Shown in pieces: positions 29,351-38,767 of a stretch of DNA of 64,000 bases. The number at the start of each line of letters is the position of its first letter. The first letter of the stretch is position 1. Source of the DNA: Caballeronia humi (lineage in GTDB: Bacteria; Pseudomonadota; Gammaproteobacteria; Burkholderiales; Burkholderiaceae); assembly GCF_001544475.1 (NCBI RefSeq), contig NZ_FCNW02000001.1, positions 186,001 through 250,000 on the forward strand, in the 5' to 3' direction. Position numbers and translations under genes: made by a program. A model generated the notes under the pieces. It saw nothing but the letters and a program-made list of their open reading frames with translations. It was not told where the DNA came from and searched no databases.

Positions 29351-31425
29351 ACGGACCTCCGCCGTCGGCGTTTCCGGCATTCGCCGTCCCGAAGCGCGAT
29401 CGCGCCGATGCGCTGACGATCGTCGGCCTGACGGTCGCCTACCGGATGCGGGGACGCGAGCGCGACGTGCTGCAGGACATCACGCTGCGCGTGCGGCGCG
29501 GCGAGGCCTACGGGCTCGTCGGCGAGTCGGGCTGCGGAAAATCGACTGCCGCGCTCGCCGTGCTGCGCTACCTGCCACGCAACGGGCGCGTGAAGGCGGG
29601 CAAGATTTCGATCGGCGGGCGCGACGTCGCTTCGCTGCACGCCGACGCCTTGCGCGACATGCGCGCCAATGCGGTGTCGATGGTGTATCAGGACCCGGGG
29701 CGCGCGCTCAATCCGTCGCTGACCATCGCGCGGCAGGTGTCGGAAGCGTTTGAGGCGTCGGGGGCATCGGCGGATGATGCGCTCGCGCGCACGGTCGATA
29801 TCCTGCGGCGCGTGCGGATCGCGTCGCCCGAGCGCGTGATGGAGAGCTATCCGCATCAGCTCTCGGGCGGGATGCAGCAGCGCGTCGTGATCGCGATGGC
29901 GCTCGCGTGCAATCCCGAACTCCTGATCCTCGACGAGCCGACGACCGGGCTCGATGCCACCGTCGAAGCCGAAGTGCTCGATCTGATCGCGCAGTTGCGC
30001 GCGGAACTCGGCACGGCGGTGCTGTTCATCAGCCACAACCTCGCGGTGATCGGGCGGATGTGCGATCGCGTCGGCGTGCTGTATGCAGGCAAGCTCGTGG
30101 AAGAGGGCGTGACGCGCGACGTGTTCGCGCGGCCGCGCCATCCGTACACGGTCGGTCTGTTGCGCTGCCTGCCGACGAGCGGTCGCAGCAAGGACATGGG
30201 ACGCCTCGACACGATTCCCGGCTCGCTGCCGCTGCCGGGCACGGTGACGCAGGGCTGCATCTACGCGGAGCGCTGCAAGCTCGCCGACGCGCGCTGCCTG
30301 CGCGACGCGCCGCCGCCGTATCGCGTGGCGTCTGCGAACGGCGACCAGATGGCGCGCTGCCACTATCACGAGCGCGCGATCGAACTGCCGCGCGCGACGC
30401 CCGAAGCCGCGTCCGATCCCGTCGATCTATCGCTGGCGCCGGTGGCGCTCAAGGCGCGTAACGTATCGAAGACGTTTCGCGTCGGCAACGAACTCGTGCG
30501 CGCGGTCCACGACGTATCGCTCGATCTCGCGCAGGGCGAGACGCTCGGGCTAGTCGGCGAATCGGGCAGCGGCAAGACGACGCTCGCGAAGCTCATGCTC
30601 GGCCTGCTCTCTCCCGACGAAGGCGCGACGCTCGAACTCGACGGCGCGGCGCTGCCCGCGCGCGTCACGCGTCGTAACGACGAACAGGTGAAGTCGCTGC
30701 AGATCGTGTTCCAGAACCCCGATTCCGCGCTCAATCGTGCGCATTCGGTGCGGCGGCTGATCGCGCGGTCGCTCTCGAAGCTCGCTTCGCTGCGCGGCGC
30801 GGCTAAGGAGGAGCGCCTGCAATCGCTGACGGAATCCGTGCGGCTGCCCGAGCGCTATCTGAGCGCGCGCACGCGCCAGCTGTCCGGCGGACTGAAGCAG
30901 CGCGTCGCGATCGCGCGTGCGTTCGCGGGCGATCCGCGCGTCGTCGTCTGCGATGAACCAACGTCCGCGCTCGACGTCTCCGTGCAGGCCGCGATCCTCA
31001 ACCTGCTCGCCGATCTCCAGCGCGAGCGCGGCGTGAGTTACGTGTTCATCTCGCACGATCTGCACGTGGTGCGCTATCTGTCGGATCGAATCGCGGTGCT
31101 GTATCTCGGGCGGATCATGGAGATCGGCCGCGCCGCCGATGTCTTCGGCGGGCCGCAGCATCCTTATACGGAGGCGCTGCTGTCGTCGGTGCCGTCGCTC
31201 GATGGCAGTGCAGGCGCGCATGGCGGGCGCATCCGCCTGTCCGGCGAATTGCCGAGCGCGGCGAATCCGCCTTCGGGATGCGTGTTCAATACGCGCTGTC
31301 CGCGCAAGCTGGGCGCGATCTGCGAGGAGCAGGAGCCGCCTTATGCCGATGCAGGCGGCGCGCACCGGATTCGCTGTCACATTCCCATTGAAGAGTTGCG
31401 CTCGCTTCAGTCGCAGGAAAGCTGA
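29347..31425 (+). CDS. Fused ABC transporter ATP-binding protein (DppD-DppF type)
   Basis: 692-residue protein with two nucleotide-binding domains in one chain. NBD1: Walker A GESGCGKS (about 60-67), signature LSGGMQQR, Walker B LLILDEPT, then an oligopeptide C-terminal region with three Cys (CIYAERCKLADARC) that may hold an Fe-S site. NBD2: Walker A GESGSGKT (about 404), LSGGLKQR, VVVCDEPT and a second C-terminal Cys motif (CVFNTRC...C). It energises uptake by the two permeases. In many relatives these halves are separate genes, but fused forms are known (for example GsiA). Confidence 0.95.
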   Translation: MNGPPPSAFPAFAVPKRDRADALTIVGLTVAYRMRGRERDVLQDITLRVRRGEAYGLVGESGCGKSTAALAVLRYLPRNGRVKAGKISIGGRDVASLHADALRDMRANAVSMVYQDPGRALNPSLTIARQVSEAFEASGASADDALARTVDILRRVRIASPERVMESYPHQLSGGMQQRVVIAMALACNPELLILDEPTTGLDATVEAEVLDLIAQLRAELGTAVLFISHNLAVIGRMCDRVGVLYAGKLVEEGVTRDVFARPRHPYTVGLLRCLPTSGRSKDMGRLDTIPGSLPLPGTVTQGCIYAERCKLADARCLRDAPPPYRVASANGDQMARCHYHERAIELPRATPEAASDPVDLSLAPVALKARNVSKTFRVGNELVRAVHDVSLDLAQGETLGLVGESGSGKTTLAKLMLGLLSPDEGATLELDGAALPARVTRRNDEQVKSLQIVFQNPDSALNRAHSVRRLIARSLSKLASLRGAAKEERLQSLTESVRLPERYLSARTRQLSGGLKQRVAIARAFAGDPRVVVCDEPTSALDVSVQAAILNLLADLQRERGVSYVFISHDLHVVRYLSDRIAVLYLGRIMEIGRAADVFGGPQHPYTEALLSSVPSLDGSAGAHGGRIRLSGELPSAANPPSGCVFNTRCPRKLGAICEEQEPPYADAGGAHRIRCHIPIEELRSLQSQES

Positions 31426-31485
31426 CGGAACCAAAGGCCACGCGATCCCTCTCACTCGGACACCGTTCGATATGAGGGATAAAAC

Positions 31486-31884
31486 ATGAAGCGACACGCT
31501 TCGATTGCGCTGGCTTTTTCGACACTCGGCCTGGCTACAGCCGCCTACGCGCAGCAAACGCCCATCGATCCGAGCTTTTCCGCGTATTCGCTCGCCCAGC
31601 AGTGCTCGCAGAAATCCGACAACGCCGCGCAGGGCCAGTGCGTAGGCGCGGTGCGCGGTATCGTGCGCGGCTATCAGTACGGCGTGCTGTTCCTCGGCCA
31701 GCGCTCGTCGCTTCCCGCCAACGAGACGCAACGCGTGTCGCTGTGTCTGAACGACGTGAAAGTTTCGTCGATCGTCGACGAATTCCTCACCGACGCCAGG
31801 CAGGTCAAGGACGACGACTTGAAGCGCACGCCCGCCGAAGTCGCCGTGCTCGGCTCCGTGCATTCGCATCACGCGTGCATGTAA
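31486..31884 (+). CDS. Rap1a/Tai-like exported protein
   Basis: 132 residues with a Sec signal peptide (1-22, ending AYA-QQ). The mature part has the spacing CS...QCVGAVRGIVRGYQYG...LCLNDVKVSSIVDEFL...P..VAVLGSV...HAC. The four conserved cysteines and the C-G-x-V-R-G core resemble the Rap1a/Tai family, which includes immunity proteins against T6SS amidases as well as many uncharacterised periplasmic proteins. No T6SS gene or amidase effector lies nearby. Function is not certain. Confidence 0.7.
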   Translation: MKRHASIALAFSTLGLATAAYAQQTPIDPSFSAYSLAQQCSQKSDNAAQGQCVGAVRGIVRGYQYGVLFLGQRSSLPANETQRVSLCLNDVKVSSIVDEFLTDARQVKDDDLKRTPAEVAVLGSVHSHHACM

Positions 31885-31891
31885 CGGCACG

Positions 31892-33334
31892 TCACTGCAC
31901 TTCAGGCGCCACGGTATTGCCCGCCGCCGCGCCCGGCACGCTGACCGATATCGCCGCCGGTTCCTCCGCGTGCCGCGCGGCGAGGCGTGCGCAGTCGCCC
32001 ATCGGCAGGCGCTTCACGACGATCCACGCCACCACCATCGCCATCAGCCCGAAAATCGCGCTGCCCGCCGCCTGTCCGATGAGCACGCCAATCGGACCGT
32101 GCTTGATGCCGACCGCCACGAACGGCACGGTGCCGAGCGTCGTGCGTCCCCAGTTGAAGAGCGTCGAGAGAAGCGGCCGGTCGAGGTTGTTGAACGTCGC
32201 GTTGGCGACGAAGAGACAACCGACGAACGCATAGCTCGCGACCAGCCACGAGCAGAACACCGAGATGATCTCGGCCGTGACGCCCCGCGCCGAGAACGCG
32301 CGGATCAACCCGTGCTGCGAGAGCGCGAGCACGATCCACGCGAGCGCGACGGTCGCAAGCACGAAGCCCAGGCTGTTGCGGATCGTCTCGCGGATGCGGT
32401 CCGCGCGCCCCGCTCCCAGGTTCTGCGCGACGATCGGCCCGACCGCGCCCGTTAGCGCATAGATCAGCGCGAAGGCGACGGGCGTGATGCGGTCGATGGT
32501 TGCCTGCCCCGCGATCGCGGCCGGCCCGAAGCGCGCCATGGCGTGCGTGACGTACGCAGCCGCGACGGGCGTCGCGAGGTTGGTGAGGACCGCCGGCAAC
32601 GCGATCTTCAGCACAGGCTTCACGTCGTCCCACGTGCGCTGCGGCTGAAAGCGCGCGATCAGGTGATTCACGCGGCTCACGCCGTACAGCCCGACGAGCG
32701 TGAGCACAATCCGTGCGATCACGTTCGAGATCGCCGCACCGGTCAGGCCGAGGTGAAAGCCGAAGATCAGGATTGGATCGAGGATCGCGGTGACGATCGC
32801 GGCGGAGAGCGTGACCGTCATCGCGCGGCGTGCATCGCCGATCGAGCGCATCAGCGCCGCCGTGCACATGCCGATCGCGAGCAGCGGCAAGGTCGGCGCG
32901 GTGATGGTGAGAAAGAGGCGCGTGAGTTCGCGTGTTTCGCCGGTGGCGCCGAGCGCGTCGAGAATGTGTTCGAGCAGCAGCAGCGTGATCGCGGTCAGCA
33001 CGACCGTAACGAGCACGATGAACGCGAGGCTGGCGGTCGCGACCTGCCGCGCCTTCGCGCGCTCTCCGGCGCCGAGCAGGCGCGCGACCGTCGCGCTCAC
33101 GCCGATCGTCATGCCGATCGAGATCGCGACGTGAAAGAAGTTGACCGTGCCCGCGAAGCCGACCGCCGCAGCGACCGATGTGTCGCCGAGCATCGACACG
33201 TAGAAGAGATTCGCGAGATCGACGGCGAACACCGCCATCAGGCCGATCGCGCCGGTGCCGGCCATGACGATCACGTGACGCATCGTCGAACCAGTGACGA
33301 AGCGGGCTGCGGCGGGATTCGTGCGTGCGTTCAT
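31892..33334 (-). CDS. MATE-family efflux transporter
   Basis: 480-residue integral membrane protein with about 12 hydrophobic segments in two pseudo-symmetric halves, as in the multidrug and toxin extrusion family. Seen: MAVFAVDLANLFYVSMLGDTSVAAAVGFAGTV at the start and PVAAAYVTHAMARFGPAAIAGQATIDRI at the start of the second half, with GPIVAQNLGAGRADRI after it. Probably exports cationic drugs or metabolites using Na+ or H+. It is convergent with the Rap1a-like gene and divergent from the GntR-family gene, whose product could regulate it. Confidence 0.9.
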   Translation of the reverse strand: MNARTNPAAARFVTGSTMRHVIVMAGTGAIGLMAVFAVDLANLFYVSMLGDTSVAAAVGFAGTVNFFHVAISIGMTIGVSATVARLLGAGERAKARQVATASLAFIVLVTVVLTAITLLLLEHILDALGATGETRELTRLFLTITAPTLPLLAIGMCTAALMRSIGDARRAMTVTLSAAIVTAILDPILIFGFHLGLTGAAISNVIARIVLTLVGLYGVSRVNHLIARFQPQRTWDDVKPVLKIALPAVLTNLATPVAAAYVTHAMARFGPAAIAGQATIDRITPVAFALIYALTGAVGPIVAQNLGAGRADRIRETIRNSLGFVLATVALAWIVLALSQHGLIRAFSARGVTAEIISVFCSWLVASYAFVGCLFVANATFNNLDRPLLSTLFNWGRTTLGTVPFVAVGIKHGPIGVLIGQAAGSAIFGLMAMVVAWIVVKRLPMGDCARLAARHAEEPAAISVSVPGAAAGNTVAPEVQ

Positions 33335-33537
33335 TCGGATACCTTCACCTTCGATGCAAGGCCTCAGCGCGGCCTCTTTGGAAAGCATCATGGCATGAAC
33401 GGCCGTGCGATGACGCATGGCCGAAGCGCGAACCCTCCGCAATTACCCGCACGACATTGCTAATCGATTACGCTTAAACCCCGCTCGGTCACCCGTTTGT
33501 CTTAGAATCGCCGCTTGGTCCCTCTTGCGTCCGCTTT

Positions 33538-34284
33538 ATGAACTCGACATCGGAAGACCGCTGGCGCGACTTGCGCCCGGACCCGGACAGTGACACCCCG
33601 CTCTATCTGCAACTCGCCCGCAAGCTCGCCAATGCGATCCATGACAATCGCTGGAACGCAGGCGAAGCGCTGCCGTCGGAGCGCGTGCTGTCGGAAGCGC
33701 TGGGGGTATCGCGGATCACGTCGCGAAAGGCTATCGCGCTGCTCGTCGAACAAGGCCTGATCCGCCGCACGCAAGGCGCTGGCAGCTTCATCACGCCGCG
33801 CTACGAAGACCCGCTCTCGCGGCTCTCCAGCTTCAGCGAGATGCTGCGGCGGCGCGGCTTCACGCCTAGCTCGAAATGGATCTCGCGCGTGATCGAGCCC
33901 GCCAATCGCGATGAAGTGATCCAGCTCGGGCTCTCGCCGGCGGCGGCCGTCACGCGGCTGCGTCGGCTGCGGCTCGCGGACGGCATCGTGATGGCCGTCG
34001 AGAATTCGACCTTCCCCGCGTCGCTGATCCCCGATCCGCAAGCGGTCGGCGATTCGCTCTACAGCTTTCTCGATCAGCGCGGCTTGTCGATCGTGCGCGC
34101 GTTGCAGCATTTTCGTGCGGTGAACGCGAGCGAGGAAATCGCGCAGCAAATGGGCATCGCGCCGCACGATGCGCTTCTGCTGATTACGCGCGTCGGCTAT
34201 ACCGCCGATCAACGCGCGATCGAACTCACCGATACCTACTGCCGCAACGACTACTACGATTTCGTCGCGGAACTGCGCAAGTAA
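33538..34284 (+). CDS. GntR/HutC-family transcriptional regulator
   Basis: 248 residues: an N-terminal winged helix (about 20-88; PLYLQLARKLANAI, LPSERVLSEALGVSRITSRKAIALLVEQGLIRR, GAGSFI) and a C-terminal UTRA ligand-binding domain (about 105-240; FSEMLRRRGFTPSSKWISR, RLRRLRLADG, YSFLDQRGLSIVRALQHFRA, RVGYTADQRAIELTDTYCRNDYYDF). This is the HutC/NagR type, which often senses amino sugars, histidine intermediates or phosphonates. It lies between divergent MATE and convergent CoA-transferase genes, so its target is uncertain. Confidence 0.92.
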   Translation: MNSTSEDRWRDLRPDPDSDTPLYLQLARKLANAIHDNRWNAGEALPSERVLSEALGVSRITSRKAIALLVEQGLIRRTQGAGSFITPRYEDPLSRLSSFSEMLRRRGFTPSSKWISRVIEPANRDEVIQLGLSPAAAVTRLRRLRLADGIVMAVENSTFPASLIPDPQAVGDSLYSFLDQRGLSIVRALQHFRAVNASEEIAQQMGIAPHDALLLITRVGYTADQRAIELTDTYCRNDYYDFVAELRK

Positions 34285-34299
34285 GCGCGCCTGCCCGTT

Positions 34300-35688
34300 C
34301 TACCAACGCGCTTCGTCGCTGCCGATCGGCACCGGCGGCAGCGACCAATGCGGCGGCGTCACCGACATGCGCTCCGCCGGCTGCGTGCAGGTGAGCCTGC
34401 CGAAGGGTGAATCCATCGTCTGCAAGGCGTCGCGCACGTCGTCCAAAGACGGATCGGCTGCGGCCTGTCCGTCGTCGAGCGTTCCCATCGATTGCAGCCA
34501 GCGGCCCGTCTGCGCGAGCGACACCCGCACGTGCCAGCTTCCGCCTTCCTTCGCGCGCCGATTGAGCGCCACCATCGCGCCGAACGCGGCCAGATAGCCG
34601 GTCGCGTGATCGAGCGCCTGGCACGGCAGATGACGCGGGTTCGTCTGGCCGGCCGCGCGCGCCTCCGTCCACGCGATGCCGCTCGCCGACTGCACGAGGC
34701 TGTCGAAGCCGCGTCGCGTCGACCACGGTCCTTCGTGCCCATACGCCGACACCGTCGCGTAGACGATGCCGGGCTTCGCGCGCGCGGCGTCCTCCGGCCC
34801 GAAACCGCGCGCCGCCAGCGATTGCGGCCGATACGATTGCACGAAGACATCGGCGTCCTTCAACAGCGTCTGTAACGATTCGTGGCCGTCCGGTTGGCGC
34901 AGATCGAGCGTCGCGGAGCGCTTGCCGCGCCCGTTGTCGATCACGAGCGGTGCGATATTCGGCAAATGCGGACCGTTGATCAGGAGCACGTCGGCGCCGT
35001 GCTGCGCGAGCGTGCGCCCCGCGACCGGCCCCGCGATGACGCGCGACAGATCAAGCACGCGCACGCCGGAAAGCGGCCGCTCGGGCTGAGTTCCGCCGCC
35101 TCCGCCAATCGGCGTCGCAGGCGCATCGCCGATGCGGATGATTTCGAAAAGCGGCAGCCGCGCGAGCGCCTGAGCTTGCGGCAGCGCAGCCCATTCGTCG
35201 GGCGAGCGGATCAGCGCGGCGCACAGCCCCGCGTCGCCGAGCGCCTGATCGAGCGCGGCGCCGTCCCAGCCGCGAATCGCCTGCGTGACGGCCGCATGAT
35301 CGTTCGCGCATCCCAGCACCCGCACGATGCCCGCGCGATGATGTGCGAAGTTCGCGTGAAGCTGAATCCAGCGGCCGTCGCGCGTCTCGTAGAAGCCCGT
35401 GACCGGATCGCGCGGGTCGGGCGCCGGGCCATCGTCGACCCGCAGATACCGCTCGCTGCGAAACGCGACGCACGCGCGCCGCGCATCGGCATCGATTTGC
35501 TGCGCGTGGCCGGTGCGCTCGCGAAAGCACTCCGCGGCGGCGAGCGCCTGCGCGGCGATCACGCCGTTTGCAAGCGCGGCCACCCGATACACCGACGGCA
35601 ACTGCGGATCGTCACCTGTAATCGAAACGTCGGAAAGCGCGGCTGGATCGCACTGCGCCGCCTGCCAAAGCTCTTCTAGCGGAGTCAT
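34300..35688 (-). CDS. CaiB/BaiF-type CoA-transferase with rearranged halves
   Basis: Family III CoA-transferase. The 462-residue chain begins with what is normally the second half of the enzyme (about 33-190; ANGVIAAQALAAAECFRERTGHAQQIDAD, then GFYETRDGRWIQLHANF). Next comes the normal N-terminal Rossmann half (about 206-345; LSGVRVLDLSRVIAGPVAGRTLAQHGADV, NGRGKRSATLDL, PGIVYATVSAYGHEGPW), with the catalytic Asp retained in GFDSLVQ (D329). It closes with a repeat of the second-half opening (HATGYLAAFGAMVAL...). Substrate is unknown. The ATG at 35688 was preferred to one at 35733 because GGGG precedes it. Confidence 0.82.
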   Translation of the reverse strand: MTPLEELWQAAQCDPAALSDVSITGDDPQLPSVYRVAALANGVIAAQALAAAECFRERTGHAQQIDADARRACVAFRSERYLRVDDGPAPDPRDPVTGFYETRDGRWIQLHANFAHHRAGIVRVLGCANDHAAVTQAIRGWDGAALDQALGDAGLCAALIRSPDEWAALPQAQALARLPLFEIIRIGDAPATPIGGGGGTQPERPLSGVRVLDLSRVIAGPVAGRTLAQHGADVLLINGPHLPNIAPLVIDNGRGKRSATLDLRQPDGHESLQTLLKDADVFVQSYRPQSLAARGFGPEDAARAKPGIVYATVSAYGHEGPWSTRRGFDSLVQSASGIAWTEARAAGQTNPRHLPCQALDHATGYLAAFGAMVALNRRAKEGGSWHVRVSLAQTGRWLQSMGTLDDGQAAADPSLDDVRDALQTMDSPFGRLTCTQPAERMSVTPPHWSLPPVPIGSDEARW

Positions 35689-35784
35689 CGAAAGCCCCTG
35701 CGTGGATGCGAACCGCCAGTCTACGAGCGGCACGAAGCGTGGATCAACCGTAAAATCATCGCGCTCCGCTCAACGAACGCGCCC

Positions 35785-37233
35785 ATGCCCGACACCCTCC
35801 GCTCGACCGTTGCCCCCACGCCGTCCGACCGGTCGCTCACGATCATGCTGTGGCTCGTCGCGACGGGCTTCTTCATGCAGACGCTAGACTCGACTATCGT
35901 CAACACCGCGCTCCCCGCGATGGCGAAAAGCCTGGGCGAAGCGCCGCTGCGCATGCAGGGCGTCGTGATCGCGTACTCGCTCACGATGGCGATGATGATC
36001 CCCGTCTCCGGCTGGCTCGCAGACCGGCTCGGCACGAAGCGCGTGTTTTTCAGCGCGATCCTCGTGTTCGCGGTCGGATCGCTGCTCTGCGCCAACGCGC
36101 AATCGCTCACGCAACTGGTGACGTATCGCGTCGTGCAGGGCGTCGGCGGCGCGATGCTGCTGCCGGTCGGGCGGCTCGCCGTGCTGCGCGTCTTTCCGGC
36201 CGAGCGCTATCTTTCCGCGCTCGCCTTCGTCGCGATTCCAGGTCTGATCGGCCCGCTGATCGGCCCGACGCTCGGCGGCTGGCTCGTGCAGATCGCGTCA
36301 TGGCACTGGATCTTCCTGATCAACGTGCCGGTGGGCATCGCCGGCTGCATCGCGACGCACCTCTACATGCCCGACAGCCGCAACCCCGCGACGCCGCGCT
36401 TCGATCTCGCGGGCTATCTGCTGCTCGCGGTCGGCATGGTCGCGCTGACGATTTCCCTCGACGGCCTCGCCGACCTCGGCCTGCAGCACGCAATCGTGCT
36501 CGTGCTGCTGATCCTCTCGTTCGGCTGCTTCGTCGCGTACGGACTGCACGCAACGCGCGCCGCCAATCCGCTCTTCCCGCTCGATCTCTTCAAGATCCAC
36601 ACGTTCAGCGTCGGCCTGCTCGGCAACCTCTTTGCGCGCATCGGCAGCGGCGCGATGCCGTATCTGATTCCGCTACTGCTGCAGGTGAGCCTCGGCTACA
36701 CGGCGTTCCAGGCGGGGATGATGATGCTGCCCGTCGCGGCGGCGGGGATGCTGTGCAAGCGGCTCGTCACGCGCCTCATCGAGCGCCACGGCTACCGGCG
36801 GGTGCTCGTGGTGAACACGGTGCTCGTCGGGCTGATGATGGCGAGCTTCGGGCTCGTGAGTCCGGGCGAACCGCTGTGGCTGCGGCTCGTGCAACTGGCG
36901 ATCTTCGGCGGCGTCAACTCGATGCAGTTCACCGCGATGAACACGCTCACGCTGAAGGACCTCGGCACCGGCGGCGCGAGCAGCGGCAACAGCCTGTTTT
37001 CGCTGGTGCAGATGCTGTCGATGAGCCTCGGCGTGACAGTCGCGGGCGCGATTCTCGCGACGTTCACCGGCCTCCTCCCGCGCGTCACCGAGACGAATTC
37101 GCTGCCTGCCTTCCACGCGACGTTTCTCTGCGTCGGCGTGATTACCGCGGCTACGGCGTGGATCTTCGGACAGCTCGCGCCGGAAATCCGCGCGATCCCG
37201 AAAAGGAAGGCGGACCCGTCGGAATCGAACTAG
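35785..37233 (+). CDS. MFS transporter, DHA2 (14-helix) family
   Basis: 482-residue major facilitator protein, probably a proton-driven drug or metabolite exporter. Motif D1 is visible as TLDSTIVNTALPAMAKSL (about 33-50), motif A as GWLADRLGTKRVFF and motif C as GPTLGGWLVQIASWHWIFLINVPVG. About 14 hydrophobic segments are present, similar to E. coli MdtD. It starts 96 nt from the divergent CoA-transferase gene. Confidence 0.92.
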   Translation: MPDTLRSTVAPTPSDRSLTIMLWLVATGFFMQTLDSTIVNTALPAMAKSLGEAPLRMQGVVIAYSLTMAMMIPVSGWLADRLGTKRVFFSAILVFAVGSLLCANAQSLTQLVTYRVVQGVGGAMLLPVGRLAVLRVFPAERYLSALAFVAIPGLIGPLIGPTLGGWLVQIASWHWIFLINVPVGIAGCIATHLYMPDSRNPATPRFDLAGYLLLAVGMVALTISLDGLADLGLQHAIVLVLLILSFGCFVAYGLHATRAANPLFPLDLFKIHTFSVGLLGNLFARIGSGAMPYLIPLLLQVSLGYTAFQAGMMMLPVAAAGMLCKRLVTRLIERHGYRRVLVVNTVLVGLMMASFGLVSPGEPLWLRLVQLAIFGGVNSMQFTAMNTLTLKDLGTGGASSGNSLFSLVQMLSMSLGVTVAGAILATFTGLLPRVTETNSLPAFHATFLCVGVITAATAWIFGQLAPEIRAIPKRKADPSESN

Positions 37234-37492
37234 GCGCTCGCCATGCGAATGCCGCCAGCCGGCCGATTCCGCCGTCCGGTCGTGCGTCGCGCACTCGAAC
37301 GGTGCGTGCGGCACCGCTTGGCGGCGCGCTTCGCGGGCCGCGAAGCACTGCCTTGCACGCGCGAGCCAATGAACACACGAATATGAGCCAACGTCTTGAA
37401 AATGCTGAAAACGCGCATGGATCTTGCTCGGACGTTCGGGCGCCTATCCTGTAAACTCAAGAGCTACGTCAATCCGCCAACGCCCCGACACC

Positions 37493-38767
37493 ATGAGCAT
37501 GGTTGAACTCGACCCTCCCCGCTTCCAGCCGCCGCGCCCGATCGCCGGCGACGATGGCTCGCGGCGCACCGTCCTGTACGGCGAATACACCGTGTTCAGC
37601 GTGTTCCAGCCGGTGTTCTCGGTGTCGCACCGGCGTGCGATCGGCTATCACGCGTCCCTGCGCGCCCGCGACGACACCGGCCGCCACGTACCGTCGCCCG
37701 AGGTGTTCACGCAGGCAGCGCGCCGCGGCGACTTGCTGGAACTCGGGCGGCTCGCGGAATCGCTGCATCTGGGCAACTTCTTCGCGTTCGACAGCAACGA
37801 CGAGTGGCTCTTCCTGAGCCTGCACCCCGCCGCGTTGATGGACACGAGCTACGGCGACGCGCTCCTCGCCGCGCTCAAGGAACTGGGATTGCCGCCGCAG
37901 CGCGTGGTGCTCGAAGTGCCCGAGCAGGCGGGCGGCGAAACGACGCGCTTCGCCGAAATCATCGATTCGCTGCGCAAGTCGGGCTTTTTGATCTCGCTCG
38001 ACGGCTTCGGCGTCAAGCATTCGAACATTGACCGCGTGTGGCATCTGCGGCCGGATATCGTGACGCTCGACCGCTGCATCCTGCAGCAGGCAAGCGAGCA
38101 CAAGCATATCGAGCGTGTGCTGCCGGGGCTCGTGTCGCTGCTGCACGAATCGGGGCAGCTCGTGCTGATGGGCGGTCTCACGACCGAGCGCGACGCGCTG
38201 ATCGCGCTCGAATGCAACGTCGATTTCGTGCAGGGCGCGTATTTCGCGGGACCGAGCGTGGATGCCGTCAAGCCGCAGGCCGCCGCGCACGTGATGGATG
38301 CGCTGTCGGCGGCGTCGCGCGAACGGGTCGCGGCGCGCGAGCGTGCACAGGCGGCGCGGCTCGCGCCTTATGTCAGCGGGCTGGAGAACGCGGCGTCGCG
38401 GCTGATCGAAGGCGAATCGCTCGAAGCGGCGACGCGCGACCTGCTGCAATTGCTCGATACAGCGCGCTGCTTTTTGCTGGATCACGCGGGGCGGCAGATC
38501 GGCGACAACGTCGTGCCGATCGTGCGGACCTCGCAGCGCGCGAAGCGCTTTAGTCCGCTGCTGCATTCGGAAGGCGCGAGCTGGGAGCGTCGGCCGTACT
38601 TCATCGAGGCGCTGCGCGCGCCGGGACGCGTGCATTTGACGGCGCCGTATCTGTCGATCAACGAGGCGCATCTTTGCGTGACGGCGTCGATCGCCGCAGA
38701 GACGCCGCGCGGGTTGCAGGTGCTGTGCGTCGATATCAACTGGGATGCGGCGATTCGGCGGCGGTGA
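37493..38767 (+). CDS. Degenerate EAL-domain protein with C-terminal sensor-like domain
   Basis: 424 residues. An EAL-fold domain (about 33-265) has lost most phosphodiesterase residues: EAL is YHASLR (52-57), the NLSP Asn is replaced (SLHP, 109-112), DDFG is DGFG (170-173), KIDR is TLDR (191-194) and the EGVE Glu is absent. QGAYF is kept. A helical linker (about 290-315) leads to a GAF/YkuI-C-like domain (about 320-424). This pattern suggests a c-di-GMP binder or protein-interaction module rather than an enzyme. ATG at 37493. It stands alone. Confidence 0.8.
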   Translation: MSMVELDPPRFQPPRPIAGDDGSRRTVLYGEYTVFSVFQPVFSVSHRRAIGYHASLRARDDTGRHVPSPEVFTQAARRGDLLELGRLAESLHLGNFFAFDSNDEWLFLSLHPAALMDTSYGDALLAALKELGLPPQRVVLEVPEQAGGETTRFAEIIDSLRKSGFLISLDGFGVKHSNIDRVWHLRPDIVTLDRCILQQASEHKHIERVLPGLVSLLHESGQLVLMGGLTTERDALIALECNVDFVQGAYFAGPSVDAVKPQAAAHVMDALSAASRERVAARERAQAARLAPYVSGLENAASRLIEGESLEAATRDLLQLLDTARCFLLDHAGRQIGDNVVPIVRTSQRAKRFSPLLHSEGASWERRPYFIEALRAPGRVHLTAPYLSINEAHLCVTASIAAETPRGLQVLCVDINWDAAIRRR

